From: Thiomicrorhabdus sp. 6S3-12 | GTDB lineage: Bacteria; Pseudomonadota; Gammaproteobacteria; Thiomicrospirales; Thiomicrospiraceae | Assembly (NCBI RefSeq): GCF_017571475.1 | Contig: NZ_JAGETW010000006.1 | Location: 141,878-205,877 of the forward strand | DNA: 64,000 nucleotides | Direction of reading: 5' to 3' | Part shown: positions 42,641-52,869 of the stretch, piece by piece | Numbering within the stretch: the stretch's first letter is position 1 | Layout of the letters: each line of letters opens with the position of its first letter | Position numbers and translations under genes: made by a program | The notes under the pieces: generated by a model | Seen by the model: only the letters and a program-made list of their open reading frames with translations | Databases searched by the model: none | Told to the model about the DNA's origin: nothing

Positions 42641-44814
42641 TACGCCTCCTTAGGTGCGCTAAGCGGCGACCGGCAGGTACCGAAAAAATCGTAGTACTCA
42701 AAAGCCTCCAAGATGCCTTTCTCGTAACTGTTTTTGGCAAAGTAGATGTGCTTCATATCCGTCAGCTGCGAGAGTTCTTCGTCGTGTCGGTTGGCGACTA
42801 CGACCGCCAAGGCATTACCTCGCATCATGTCCTCATCGGCACCGGAACCGCCGGCAACGAGAATTTTTTCCAGAGGAATTTGCCAGCGGTCGGCAACATA
42901 GCGCAAAGCCATTCCTTTCGAAGCACGTATCGGCAGGATGTCGAGGTATTGTCCAAATGACAGTAGTGCATTGACGGATTGCTCTTCCTGATGCAACAGG
43001 CATTTAATCTCTTCTAGATTGGCAATCTCGGTATCAATGAAATAACTGACTTTGAAGTGAGTCTGTTCCGATTTCGGCTGCAATTTGAGACCGGGATAAT
43101 CTTTTAGTATGGCGCGGACTCTGTGCGGCATCCAATGATAGTCCAGATGGTGTTCCCAGGCTTTGTCGGTAGTCAGTTTCGGGGCGTAGTTAATCTCGGT
43201 TCCGCCGCTGGTAATCAGGACATCCGGTTCCGGAATCCGGTGTTGTTTCAAAAGCCGAAGGGCTGAATCCAGACGGCGGCCGGTCGCAATGATAAACAGC
43301 GTCGTTTTACGGTTCTCTTTCAATTTACTCAGCATTTGCTGCAGTGCCTGCGGGTATTCCATCAGGTTCTGATCCAAAGTACTGACAAAGGCGCGATCCT
43401 TGTATAGTCCCTGACGTCGGGTAAGCGGTTTGCGTTCGAGGCGTTCGGCCTTTTTGATGATCGGGCAGATCACTTGTAGATAACTTTGTGTGTGCGCTTC
43501 CCAGGAGTAATGCGTCTGAACGCCCTGCAAACCTTTCCGGACCATTTTTTTTGTTTCGGCAGGGTGCGCCAGAATCTGTTCCAGTGCGTTGGTCACGGTT
43601 TTAGGTTCGAGCGGGTCAATCAGAATGCCGTTGTGGCAGTTAGCAAGAATATCTCGTGGCCCGCCGTCTTCGGTCGCGACAATAGGCAGTCCGGATGCCG
43701 CGGCTTCAATCAAGGTTAGACCGAAGGGTTCGGTCAAAGCCGGATTGACAAAGACTCCGCCTGAGGCGGCGGCGATACGGTAGATTTCGGGAACTTCGCT
43801 GCGGCAGTGGTGCTTGGGCAGCGCTACTTTTCCGTACAGGTCGTAGCGGTCAATAGTTGTCCACAGTTTATGGAAAACTTCCTGTGCACCGCTCTCGAGA
43901 TCGTCCACATCGTCACGATTTCCGGCAACGATCACCAGATTGGCTTTTTCCTGCAGTAGTGGAGATTCTCCATAGGATTCGACCAGAGCGGAAATATTCT
44001 TGCGTTGATCGGGGCGCGACAGGGCGAGAATAATCGGTTTGTCGGGTTCGGTCAGGTGTTTGCTCAGGCGTTGGTATAGTTCGCCGGAAAGTTCATTTCC
44101 CTGCGGAGGTTTGAAGTGTTGCAGATTGGTGCCGGGAGGGATGACCCGCATCTGTTCCGGTTGGTAGAAATCATAGATTTCATACTGCTCTTCGATTTCC
44201 TGATGGGTGCTGGTAATGACCCTTTCGGCGGTTGCGAGAGTGTGTTCTTCGGCGTCGATTCGTCTCGACATGTTATAGAGTTTTTCGATCTGATCGGTAT
44301 TCAGGCCGCTGGCGATCAGTCGTGCGCGTTTTACGCGTCCCAAGGAATGGCCGGTATGAATCAGCGGGATCGAAAACTGGTTAGCTAGCAGGGAGCCGAC
44401 GTAGCCGGCGTCGGCGTAGTGGCTGTGCACTATATCCGGCAGCCTCGCTTTGTGGCGGAAGTAATTAGCCATATTATCGGCAAACACATCGAGATGATCC
44501 CAAAGCTGTTCTTTGGGAATATAGGCTTTAGGGCCTGCGTCAATACGCACGATCTTTAATTTGCCGTTGAGTTGTTCAATCGCCTGCGCATAGTCGTCGG
44601 ACACAGCGGGATCTTCAACACGACGGGTGAAAAGCTCAACCTCCGCTACGCCGGGGCGTCTGGCCAGTGCTTGAGCAAGTTCGAGGACATAGAGTGTCTG
44701 ACCTCCGGTATCGGCATCGCGGCCTAACTCTAAGTCATGACCTCTGATTAATCCGTGAATACTGATTAAAGCAATATGCAGTGCGTCGCTGGATGCATCG
44801 CTTGTTGGTTTCAT
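42640..44814 (-). CDS. sps: Sucrose-phosphate synthase with fused HAD-like domain
   Basis: A 724-residue protein. Residues about 10-465 form a GT4 glycosyltransferase: ISIHGLIRGHDLELGRDADTG split after HGLI, SHYADAGYVG, IPPGTNL and the E-x7-E motif in TEPFGLTLIEAAASG. Residues about 470-715 form a C-terminal HAD/SPP-like domain (FIIATGRRLDSALRLL, VAGGSGADEDMMRG) that lacks the full DxD nucleophile (STLDQNLMEYP), so it is probably not a phosphatase. It joins UDP- or ADP-glucose to fructose-6-phosphate. First gene of the sucrose operon; GGAAGA precedes the ATG. Confidence 0.94.
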   Translation of the reverse strand: MKPTSDASSDALHIALISIHGLIRGHDLELGRDADTGGQTLYVLELAQALARRPGVAEVELFTRRVEDPAVSDDYAQAIEQLNGKLKIVRIDAGPKAYIPKEQLWDHLDVFADNMANYFRHKARLPDIVHSHYADAGYVGSLLANQFSIPLIHTGHSLGRVKRARLIASGLNTDQIEKLYNMSRRIDAEEHTLATAERVITSTHQEIEEQYEIYDFYQPEQMRVIPPGTNLQHFKPPQGNELSGELYQRLSKHLTEPDKPIILALSRPDQRKNISALVESYGESPLLQEKANLVIVAGNRDDVDDLESGAQEVFHKLWTTIDRYDLYGKVALPKHHCRSEVPEIYRIAAASGGVFVNPALTEPFGLTLIEAAASGLPIVATEDGGPRDILANCHNGILIDPLEPKTVTNALEQILAHPAETKKMVRKGLQGVQTHYSWEAHTQSYLQVICPIIKKAERLERKPLTRRQGLYKDRAFVSTLDQNLMEYPQALQQMLSKLKENRKTTLFIIATGRRLDSALRLLKQHRIPEPDVLITSGGTEINYAPKLTTDKAWEHHLDYHWMPHRVRAILKDYPGLKLQPKSEQTHFKVSYFIDTEIANLEEIKCLLHQEEQSVNALLSFGQYLDILPIRASKGMALRYVADRWQIPLEKILVAGGSGADEDMMRGNALAVVVANRHDEELSQLTDMKHIYFAKNSYEKGILEAFEYYDFFGTCRSPLSAPKEA

Positions 44815-45111
44815 AGTCTTCCGGTTTGTTGTTTGAATCGAAAATGTCTATGTCGGGCGCAGGTATCATCTGTTCATTGCCCGGGTCGCGTTTGTGTGCA
44901 GAGAAGATTTCCGTTATCAGAAACGAAAAAAAGAAATATATGCAGATTTTTCTCCATAATGATTATTACTATAAACCTATTGCACTTTACTTAACAAGTT
45001 GACCTGCTTAATGTTTTTCCCGGATCGTCTTTTTCCTTGATCTGAAAAAAGTCTGCCTCAATTTGAAAGCCTTGTGATCCTTTTGAAACCGTCCTGACGT
45101 GTATTTGTTGA
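44815..45111. other. Intergenic region with the sucrose operon promoter
   Basis: About 300 AT-rich bases between the end of the ATPase gene and the start of the synthase gene. An AT-rich block (44925-45000) probably holds the promoter; osmotic control is plausible from gene function but no operator is recognised. Confidence 0.4.
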
Positions 45112-47739
45112 TTATGAAAAAACCGCAGAGGGTTTTTCGCTCTCTTCTTTCTGGTAGCGGTTAAGCAATTTGACTGTGACTATTTTGACCGAATTATTGA
45201 TTAACATCCATGCAATGGCGTAGCACCAGACCAGCAGGGCCATTTCCCAGCCGATCGCCGTTACGAACAGACCGTAGACCGCGAAAAGCGTTCCGATTAT
45301 TTCGGTCGTTAAGATAGCGCCGAGCAGAAGCGGGGAGGGGTAGGGTTTTTCCCAGAACCAACCGTTGTTTCTCAATATCCACAAAGTCATATGGCCGGCG
45401 ACGACCAGCTTGAGAAAGATCATTGTTTGAATGATATCCTGCTCAAAACCTTCCGCCTCCAGAATCAGAAACAGTAGAAACGAGGAAATGACGCCGGAAA
45501 TGCCGAGAACGGTGGATAGGGTTAAGAGTCTTTTCATTTGCCAGCGGACGGGTGTGCCGTTGCTTTTGACGTGATCGTACGCCAGAGCAAGTATCGGAAT
45601 GTCGTTCAACAGGGCCAGAAGAATTACCATAATCGCCGTGATGGGATAGAAGTTAAAGACGCTGATCGCGAGGGTGATAAACAGAATTAAACGAATGGTC
45701 TCGGCAATGCGGAAAGTCGCATAGGTCTGCATGCGTTGGAAGGTCTCTCTGGCTTGGATAATCGCATCGTTAATGACAGACAGTCCCGGTTGAGTCAGGA
45801 TAATGTCCGCGGATGCACGTGCGACATCGGTGGCACCCGAAACTGCAATTCCGCAGTCGGCTTTTTTCAAGGCCGGTGCATCGTTGACACCGTCTCCGGT
45901 CATGCCGACGATATGTCCGCCTTTTTGCAATGTGTCGACAATTCTGAATTTGTCTTCCGGTATGACTTCGGCAAAGATTTCGGTGCTCTCGATCAATTCG
46001 ACAATGGCCGATTCGTGCTGGTAGATGAATTCACGATCCAGTAGTCGGGTGTCGTACATCTCTTTGAGCTGTTGAATAACTTTGTCGGCAAACTGTCCCG
46101 CTTCAGTATGTGTGACATCCTGCTTTAAGTTCTGATAGATGGACTGAGTTAAGACTTGCGCCAGTTCCAGAAGGGTCTGCCCGCCTCCTCCACTGAGCTT
46201 TGATGCTTGAATGCCTGTTCCTTTGAGTCCCAGAAGCTGACCTATCTCACGGGCGATCGCGAGGTTGTCGCCGGTAATCATTTTGACTTGGATGCCATGC
46301 GACTCCATACGATCTATTGTTTCTTTGGAATCTTCCCGCGGAGGATCATAAAGCGGCAGCAGTCCGATCAACTCGATTTGCATTTCGGATTGCCGGGCAA
46401 TGGCCAGCGTTCGGTAGCCGTGAGCGGCCAGTTCATCAACTTGTTTAAACATCTGCTCAAGGCCTTCAGGAGAAAGGTTGCAGAGTTTGAAGATTACCTG
46501 GGGAGCGCCTTTCAAGGCGATATAGTGGGCACCGTTTTTCTGGTAACGGCCTTTTGTGTATTTATCGTGCGGGTTAAAGGGGGTAAAGCTCGACTGTTCG
46601 GGCAAAGAAGACAGCAATTCGGGGAAGTTTTTCTGTGCATAGTCAAAAATCGGGATTTCGATCGGGTCACGGTTAGCCTCTTTTGAGGCCATAATGGCAT
46701 TCAAAAAAAGTGCGTCCAACTCATATCCGGGAAGCAGTATGGGATCGGAGATCTGCATTTTATTTTGAGTCAGGGTCCCGGTTTTATCGGAACAGAAAAT
46801 ATCAATGCCCGCCATCTCTTCAATGGCAGTGAGCTTGGAAACAATCGCTTGTTTTTTGGCCAAGTTCATTGCGCCTACCGCCATGGTGACGGACAAAACT
46901 GCCGGCAGAGCAACCGGGATCGAAGCAACGGTCAGGACCAGAACAAACTGTAGTATTTCACTGAACGGATCTCCATTCCGCAGCGCAACCAGGACAATAA
47001 TCATCGCCAGTAGAAGTGTAAAACCGATTAGAAAATGCCCGATTTTGAGAACCATTTTCTGGAAGTGGCTGGTTTCTTTCTGTTGCGTTTGTGTAATCAG
47101 TGCGACCACGGAATGGAAGCGGGTGTTTTTGGCGGTATTAACTACGACCGCCTGCATTTGTCCCTGTTTGACCAGTGTATTGGTGTAAGCAACCAGACCT
47201 GTCTCTTTGCTGACAGGGAGTGATTCACCGGTTAGAGCCGATTCGTCAAGGAGTAGATAGTCTCCGCCGATCAGTTGAACATCGGCCGGAACCCGGTCTC
47301 CTATCTTCAGTTCGATAATATCGCCGGGAACAAGATATTTACTGGGTATGGTTTGGAATTTTCCATCCCTTAGAACGTGAGTCTCCGTTTCCAGATTTTG
47401 TTTCAGGACTTTTAGCGCATTGAGTGCCCGATGTTCCTGCAGGAAGTCGAGCACGGCATTAACAAGCAGCATTACGATAATAATGCTGAAGTCTTCCCAC
47501 TTCTGTGCGCTGGCCGAAAGTAGAGCAGCCGCCTCAATCATCCAGGGAATCGGTCCCCAGAAGCGTTTCAGCAATCTTTTAAAAACGCTTTCTTCGCTGG
47601 CCTGGACTTCATTCAATCCGTATTCCTCAAGCCGTTCCTGAGCTTGTTTTTCGGTTAATCCGATTTTACGCTTGGACTGCAGTTGCTCGAGAGAGGTCTC
47701 GGGTGGCTGTGTTGAGTAGAAATCCGTGGTTTTGCTCAT
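45112..47739 (-). CDS. P-type H+-exporting ATPase (P3A, plasma-membrane type)
   Basis: An 875-residue P-type ATPase. TGES actuator motif (LTGESLPV), phosphorylation site FCSDKTGTLT, hinge MTGDGVNDAPALKKAD, and about ten membrane helices. The short N-terminus with GLTEKQAQERLEEYGLNEV and the lack of metal-binding domains place it with P3A proton pumps of archaea, bacteria, fungi and plants rather than with Ca2+ or heavy-metal pumps. It would drive proton export at the cost of ATP. Monocistronic by spacing. GAGGA precedes the ATG at 10-base spacing. Confidence 0.9.
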   Translation of the reverse strand: MSKTTDFYSTQPPETSLEQLQSKRKIGLTEKQAQERLEEYGLNEVQASEESVFKRLLKRFWGPIPWMIEAAALLSASAQKWEDFSIIIVMLLVNAVLDFLQEHRALNALKVLKQNLETETHVLRDGKFQTIPSKYLVPGDIIELKIGDRVPADVQLIGGDYLLLDESALTGESLPVSKETGLVAYTNTLVKQGQMQAVVVNTAKNTRFHSVVALITQTQQKETSHFQKMVLKIGHFLIGFTLLLAMIIVLVALRNGDPFSEILQFVLVLTVASIPVALPAVLSVTMAVGAMNLAKKQAIVSKLTAIEEMAGIDIFCSDKTGTLTQNKMQISDPILLPGYELDALFLNAIMASKEANRDPIEIPIFDYAQKNFPELLSSLPEQSSFTPFNPHDKYTKGRYQKNGAHYIALKGAPQVIFKLCNLSPEGLEQMFKQVDELAAHGYRTLAIARQSEMQIELIGLLPLYDPPREDSKETIDRMESHGIQVKMITGDNLAIAREIGQLLGLKGTGIQASKLSGGGGQTLLELAQVLTQSIYQNLKQDVTHTEAGQFADKVIQQLKEMYDTRLLDREFIYQHESAIVELIESTEIFAEVIPEDKFRIVDTLQKGGHIVGMTGDGVNDAPALKKADCGIAVSGATDVARASADIILTQPGLSVINDAIIQARETFQRMQTYATFRIAETIRLILFITLAISVFNFYPITAIMVILLALLNDIPILALAYDHVKSNGTPVRWQMKRLLTLSTVLGISGVISSFLLFLILEAEGFEQDIIQTMIFLKLVVAGHMTLWILRNNGWFWEKPYPSPLLLGAILTTEIIGTLFAVYGLFVTAIGWEMALLVWCYAIAWMLINNSVKIVTVKLLNRYQKEESEKPSAVFS

Positions 47740-48125
47740 TGGAATGAATCCTCATGGCGATTGAACAGGTTCGAAAACAGAGCGCGAAAAACTTTTTGTT
47801 TTTATGGTGTTATGCTGGTTTTCGTCAGAGCACAGCTAATTAATCAAACGATAATTTTGTTAAGAGATGCTTGCCGCGCACAATCGTCGTTTGAGCTTTC
47901 ATGGCTGCTTTACTAATGGCTTCAGATAGGTTGGCAGGATATACCCTTATTTTCAATTGCCTGTATACCTATAGAATGATTTTAATCATTTAATAGACAC
48001 TTAGTTTGTTTCGCAGATGATATTTGTTCACTCTTTCAGGGATTAATGGGTTTTAATGGAATGATTCTCAAAACGTTTCTGTGACACGGAAATCGTGTTT
48101 ACGCTTTCTTGATGAGGAGGCTTGA
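47740..48125. other. Divergent intergenic region
   Basis: About 390 bases between the divergent ATPase gene and the 298-residue membrane-protein gene; holds both promoters. No RNA, riboswitch or small gene recognised. Confidence 0.4.
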
Positions 48126-49022
48126 ATGCCCGAAACCAACAATACTGTCGAAGACTTAACCCCCGGTGATGTGCAAAAGGAAGAAAATTCACTTGGAGTT
48201 CGTTCTTTCCCTGTTCAGGTTTCGGAATCTTCCGAAATCGGCGCTTTTCCGGTTTTAACGTCGTTTGCAGAGGTCGTTGAAAACAGTCGATTTTGGCAGA
48301 AGGTGCAGATTCCCTGTCATCCGCAGATTTTGGAGCTTTATCAGGATTATCCAACACCGTTTTTTGTGTTAACGGGGCGGGATAAGTGGTTGTTGCAAAA
48401 CGGGTTTCTTGATCCGTTGCCAAAAACAAGACAAGTTCGCGAGCTTTCATTACAACTGTTAAGCAAGGATGAGCTGGGGGCGTTAAGTGAACAGTTTGAA
48501 CTGACGGTTTTACCTACCAAGGCACAAATGATTGAACAGATTTTGCCGAATCTCAGTCCGGACTTGATACCGACTTATGCGGCTCCCAATCAGATGTATA
48601 TGCGTCATCTGCACCGTTTGGCAAAGGTCTATCTTGGTCTTGCGGTTGAGGCTTTGGAAAACGAGGGGTTGAATAATGATCAAAAACTGGTCGTTATTAA
48701 GCGCGCCTTGGGGGAGAGGGTTCAGTTTGTTAATGACAGTGAAATATTAGCTGCGCTTGAGAGCGAAAGTTCCATTCTGGAAAGCTTGCAGGAGCCGAAA
48801 AAGGACGATTTTGAAAATAACTGGATGTCCGGTATCCTATCTTTCTGGCAAACTTTGGGTGTTGCCGAAAGGAGTGCTCTGGGTGCTTTTGTTCTAGGGG
48901 TGATGGCGTCGGTGGTCTTGTTCGCGTTGGATGATTTCCCACTCTGGGTTTATATTTTTGTGTGGGGCGTGGCTGCGGTCATCAGTTTTCCGGTTCTACA
49001 GGAACGGCTGAAGAAAAAATAG
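48126..49022 (+). CDS. Hypothetical protein with C-terminal membrane hairpin
   Basis: A 298-residue protein. The N-terminal 245 residues are soluble and include LLSKDELGALSEQFELTVLPTKAQMIEQIL, a helix-extended-helix pattern resembling a SAP-like motif. Two hydrophobic helices follow at about 248-266 and 271-288, then a basic tail (QERLKKK). An excellent GAGGAGG box precedes the ATG. No function can be given. Monocistronic between divergent and convergent neighbours. Confidence 0.72.
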   Translation: MPETNNTVEDLTPGDVQKEENSLGVRSFPVQVSESSEIGAFPVLTSFAEVVENSRFWQKVQIPCHPQILELYQDYPTPFFVLTGRDKWLLQNGFLDPLPKTRQVRELSLQLLSKDELGALSEQFELTVLPTKAQMIEQILPNLSPDLIPTYAAPNQMYMRHLHRLAKVYLGLAVEALENEGLNNDQKLVVIKRALGERVQFVNDSEILAALESESSILESLQEPKKDDFENNWMSGILSFWQTLGVAERSALGAFVLGVMASVVLFALDDFPLWVYIFVWGVAAVISFPVLQERLKKK

Positions 49023-49083
49023 GCCTTTAGCATAATGAGCTAAAGACCTATCGGTAGGTAATCGCGACTATTTTGTAGATTTT

Positions 49084-49473
49084 TTAAACAGCGGTTCTAG
49101 CCATCACATCGCACAGCAGGTTACAGCGGCTTTTATTGAGAATGTTTTTAATATAGCGCAGATAATCCTGTGGAATTTCTCGAAGTTTCGCGCCGAAGCG
49201 TTTGGCAAAAGAATCGCTGAATTGGTTGCGGATCTCCAGTGTCAGATGCAAAGCGCCATCTTTATCATCCGTGTGCAGTTGTCCAGCCTCGAAAACCACT
49301 TCGACATTTCGTCCTTCATACAGAAAAGGCATCGAGGTCACGAAACCCAATCCTTCTTCGCTAATGTCAACCAGAGTCGCCTTGACTTGTACGCCGTTAC
49401 AAATAACACGGCATGGTATCCGTACTGAATAGCGCTGACTACTGCGTCTTTCGTGTTGATTTCCCATATGCAT
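49084..49473 (-). CDS. PilZ-domain protein
   Basis: A 129-residue protein made of a PilZ domain. Basic c-di-GMP binding stretch ERRSSQRYSVR near residue 8 (RxxxR) and the second motif DISEEGLGF near 38-46 (D/N-x-S-x-x-G). It probably binds c-di-GMP and relays it to a target, perhaps motility or adhesion given the chemotaxis and Lap loci in this window. Convergent with the preceding gene. An in-frame ATG two codons later is an alternative start. Confidence 0.88.
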   Translation of the reverse strand: MHMGNQHERRSSQRYSVRIPCRVICNGVQVKATLVDISEEGLGFVTSMPFLYEGRNVEVVFEAGQLHTDDKDGALHLTLEIRNQFSDSFAKRFGAKLREIPQDYLRYIKNILNKSRCNLLCDVMARTAV

Positions 49474-49856
49474 CTTCTTATTTTATTTCCCATCTGTTTG
49501 TAAGGTAATTTTCCCCTTTTTTGTAGGGGAATACAAGAGGAATAATACTGATGGGGGTAATAAAAACTTTATAAATCAAGGGTATACTTTTTTATCGTGG
49601 ATTTTAATATGTGACGGGAGCAAAGCATCATAAGGCTGCAGGTCGTGCTTGAAATGCCGGTTTTTCGAGAATGTTATGTGATCAAACCGGTCTGAACGAA
49701 TGGTAAAAACAGCCGATGAAGTCGAGAGAATTAAGCTTTAAGTGTTTTTTTACCTTTCTTATAAACAGAAGCTATGTTTGCGGTGAAATTTCTGTCGCAT
49801 TTTACGGTATCATACAAGGCAATTTTTCCTATCATATTAAGGAGTGGGTGCCTCTT
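49474..49856. other. Intergenic region upstream of folD
   Basis: About 380 bases between the divergent PilZ gene and folD. The folD frame is open upstream to 49716, but the domain and an AAGGAG box support a start at 49857. No other gene or RNA recognised. Confidence 0.4.
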
Positions 49857-50720
49857 ATGTCAGCACAAATTTTGGATGGTAAAGCGATTGCCGCAGAGTT
49901 GCGGGAGTCCATTCGTCAGGAAGTTGATCGTCAGGTTGCAGCAGGAAACAGTCGTCCAGGACTGGCGGTTATTCTCGTGGGGGAAGACCCTGCTTCTCAG
50001 GTTTATGTCCGCAATAAAAAAATCGCTTGTGAAAAAGCCGGTTTCAATGACGTTTCTGAAGTTCTGCCGGCAGAGACCACACAGGAAGAAGTTTTGGCTT
50101 TGATTGATAAGCTGAATGCGGATCCGGAAGTTCACGGGATTATTGTTCAGCTACCGGTTCCGGATCATATCGATCCGGAAGAGATTATTGAACGTATTGA
50201 TCCGTGTAAAGACGTCGATGGCTTCCATCCATACAATGTCGGCCGTATGGCGACGCGTATGCCGATTATGGCACCTTGTACTCCGCACGGCGTAATGACC
50301 ATGTTGTCCAAAACCGGAATCGGGTTGCGAGGATTGGACGCTGTTGTGGTCGGTGCTTCAAATATCGTTGGGGTTCCACAGTTGCTGGAATTGCTTAATG
50401 AGCGTGCAACGGTAACGATCTGCCATAGTGCGACGAAAAATCTGCCGGAAAAAGTCGCGCAAGCTGATCTGGTCGTTGTCGGTGTCGGAATTCCTGAAAT
50501 GGTCAAAGGTGAATGGATCAAGCCGGGAGCGATTGTGATTGATGTTGGCATTAACCGTCTTGAAGACGGTCGTCTGGTTGGCGATGTTGAGTTCGAAGTG
50601 GCTAAAGAGCGCGCCAGCTGGATTACTCCGGTTCCAGGTGGTGTCGGGCCAATGACCATCGCGACTTTGCTGGAAAATACCATGAAGGCCGCTTACAAAC
50701 TGGACTGCAAGTCTAAGTAA
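49857..50720 (+). CDS. folD: Bifunctional methylenetetrahydrofolate dehydrogenase/cyclohydrolase
   Basis: A 287-residue enzyme of normal FolD length. Motifs: [20 protein letters not shown] (catalytic Lys), [21 protein letters not shown], and the NADP site [12 protein letters not shown]. It interconverts 5,10-methylene- and 10-formyl-tetrahydrofolate. Start chosen at [12 protein letters not shown], which matches the family; AAGGAG lies 12 bases upstream, a little far. Followed by a strong terminator. Confidence 0.97.
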   Translation: MSAQILDGKAIAAELRESIRQEVDRQVAAGNSRPGLAVILVGEDPASQVYVRNKKIACEKAGFNDVSEVLPAETTQEEVLALIDKLNADPEVHGIIVQLPVPDHIDPEEIIERIDPCKDVDGFHPYNVGRMATRMPIMAPCTPHGVMTMLSKTGIGLRGLDAVVVGASNIVGVPQLLELLNERATVTICHSATKNLPEKVAQADLVVVGVGIPEMVKGEWIKPGAIVIDVGINRLEDGRLVGDVEFEVAKERASWITPVPGGVGPMTIATLLENTMKAAYKLDCKSK

Positions 50721-50753
50721 GCTTAAGCGCTTACAGGTCAGTCATTCAAGAGA

Positions 50754-50786
50754 AAGCCCCGGTTAAAGGATTTAACCGGGGCTTTT
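50754..50786. terminator. Bidirectional terminator between folD and the ABC exporter
   Basis: A 14-bp perfect stem (AAGCCCCGGTTAAA / TTTAACCGGGGCTT) with a three-base loop; T-rich on the plus side and A-rich before it, so it can serve both convergent genes. Confidence 0.9.
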
Positions 50787-50814
50787 GTGTTGTAAAGAGT
50801 CTTGAAGACGCTTT

Positions 50815-52632
50815 TTATCGATACAGGGTGTGGTAGGTTCCCTGATTCGCCATCAATTCGTCGTGACTGCCGCTTTCGATAATCTGACCGTCTTCGAAGA
50901 CCATGATTCGATCGGCTTGTCGGATAGAGCTCAGACGGTGAGCGACAATCAGTGTCGTGCGTCCTTTGAGGAAAGGCGCCAGATCCTGATAAAGCTGCCG
51001 CTCGGTCTGCATATCCAGCGCCGAGGTCGCTTCGTCCATGATAACCACCTTCGGATCCTGCAGGATCATACGTGCAATCGCGAGCCGCTGTCTCTGCCCC
51101 CCGGAGAGTTTTATGCCGTTGCGTCCGACGACGGTTTCCAGGCCTTTATCCAGTTCACGGATTTTTTCTGCCAACTGAGCCTGTTCCAGAGCTTGCCATA
51201 GCTGTTCATCGTTTATCTCCGATCCTAAGGTCAGGTTGAAGCGGATGCTTTGGTTGAACAGAGCCGGGTGTTGCAGAACCGTGGCAACATTCTCCCGGAT
51301 CGTATCCTGGCCGATTTCCTCGACGGGGATGCCGTTGTACGAGATGGCGCCCTGATCGGCCTGATAGAAGCCAAGCAGCAGTTGTACCAAGGTGGTTTTT
51401 CCGCCACCACTGGCGCCGACCAGTGCCAGCTTTTCGCCCGGATGGATGGTGAAATTAAGATTGTTCAACACCGGCTCATCACGGCTGGGGTAGTGGAAGT
51501 GTAAGTTTTCCACTTTCAACTCCACCGGATCCGAACCGAGAAACGGATTGTGTTTCAGCGGATAGCTGGGTTCCTGCTCCAGATCGAGAACGTTATTGAT
51601 TCGCTGTAAAGCACCACTGGCGGCACTGTAGCTGTATTGGATTGCGAGTATTTCCTGAACCGGTCCCATCATAAACCACAGATAACCGAATACCGCCATC
51701 ATTTCACCGATAGAAAGGTCGGAAAAGACGACCATTAGCATACTGACGCCGCGGAAGATATCGAATCCGACCAGAAAAACCATGAATGAAAAACGGCTGG
51801 CGGCATCGCTCTTCCAGGTATAGGCTTCGGAGTGGGTACGAATATTTTGAGCCTGGCCGCGAATGCGGTCAAAGAAAGAATGGTCTTTGTTGGAAGCGCG
51901 GATCTGCTGCAGAGCATCCAGTGTTTCCGTCAAAGCTTGCTGAAAAATATCCAGCGCGCTGTTTTCTTCACGTTTGAGCGTTTTGACCATTCGGCCGAGG
52001 CGCATTGTCAGATGAATGACCAGAGGATTCATCAGCAGGATGAACAGTGCCAGTTGCCAGTGCAGCCAGAGTAGAATCACGGTGACACCTATGAGGGAAA
52101 ACACCGCAATAATCAGCTTGCCGACCGTGGTGCCCAGAAAGTTATCGATGGTGTTGACATCGTTGACCATGGTTGCGGAAATACTGCCGCTGCCCATGGT
52201 TTCGTAGCGAGACATCGCCACTTTCTGCACTCTGGATAACAGGTCTCGACGGATTTGAAAAGTGACCTCTTTGGCAATGACGGTAAACTGCTGCATCTGC
52301 CAGACGCCGAATAATAGTCCAAGAAGACGAAGAAAGACTGTAATGACAGTAATTGCGACAATATAGTAAATTGGTCCGTGCCAGTCGCTTGGCACCCATG
52401 TATTCAAGGTGTTGATGATATAGCCTGGTTTGTCCAGAAGGACTTCGTCAACCAGAATCGGCAGCAACAGCGGCAGCGGTACGGTTGCCAGCATGGCCAG
52501 TAGCGCGATGATATGCGCTTTGATAAGAGCACTTTTATGTCGGATAACCAGATCGAAGATGCGTTGCCAACTGTATGGGCTGTTGGATAGATCAACGGAG
52601 GAAGTATTTTCGGTCTCGGCATAGATGCGCAT
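50815..52632 (-). CDS. ABC-type exporter, MsbA/multidrug-like half transporter
   Basis: A 605-residue fusion of a six-helix exporter domain (about 30-330) and an ATPase domain: Walker A LVGASGGGKTTLVQ, signature KLSGGQRQRLAIAR and Walker B VVIMDEATSALD. It probably works as a homodimer exporting a lipid or drug; the substrate is not evident. AGAAGGAA precedes this ATG at seven bases, which is why an upstream in-frame start (52698) is rejected. Lone gene between folD and the GGDEF-EAL gene. Confidence 0.9.
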   Translation of the reverse strand: MRIYAETENTSSVDLSNSPYSWQRIFDLVIRHKSALIKAHIIALLAMLATVPLPLLLPILVDEVLLDKPGYIINTLNTWVPSDWHGPIYYIVAITVITVFLRLLGLLFGVWQMQQFTVIAKEVTFQIRRDLLSRVQKVAMSRYETMGSGSISATMVNDVNTIDNFLGTTVGKLIIAVFSLIGVTVILLWLHWQLALFILLMNPLVIHLTMRLGRMVKTLKREENSALDIFQQALTETLDALQQIRASNKDHSFFDRIRGQAQNIRTHSEAYTWKSDAASRFSFMVFLVGFDIFRGVSMLMVVFSDLSIGEMMAVFGYLWFMMGPVQEILAIQYSYSAASGALQRINNVLDLEQEPSYPLKHNPFLGSDPVELKVENLHFHYPSRDEPVLNNLNFTIHPGEKLALVGASGGGKTTLVQLLLGFYQADQGAISYNGIPVEEIGQDTIRENVATVLQHPALFNQSIRFNLTLGSEINDEQLWQALEQAQLAEKIRELDKGLETVVGRNGIKLSGGQRQRLAIARMILQDPKVVIMDEATSALDMQTERQLYQDLAPFLKGRTTLIVAHRLSSIRQADRIMVFEDGQIIESGSHDELMANQGTYHTLYR

Positions 52633-52869
52633 AAAGATTCCTTCTATTTGCGGTGAGACGTATGAATTTTGATGCGCTGAAGCATAATCTGAACTCACCA
52701 GAATACAACGAAATCCATGTTCTGGAAAGGGCGAATTTTGACTGATTGCTTAAAGTTTAAGCATGGCTGGAGAAATTGTTGGCTAAAGAATAACTTAGCC
52801 TGATTTTTGCCCCGTCTTTTAAATAGTTATCCACAGTTTCTGTGGAAAAGAAAGAGGGGCTTTTTCGGT

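Noticed and set aside
49716..49856. 47-codon N-terminal extension of FolD
   Set aside because: It does not match the family, and the internal ATG begins exactly where FolD proteins start.
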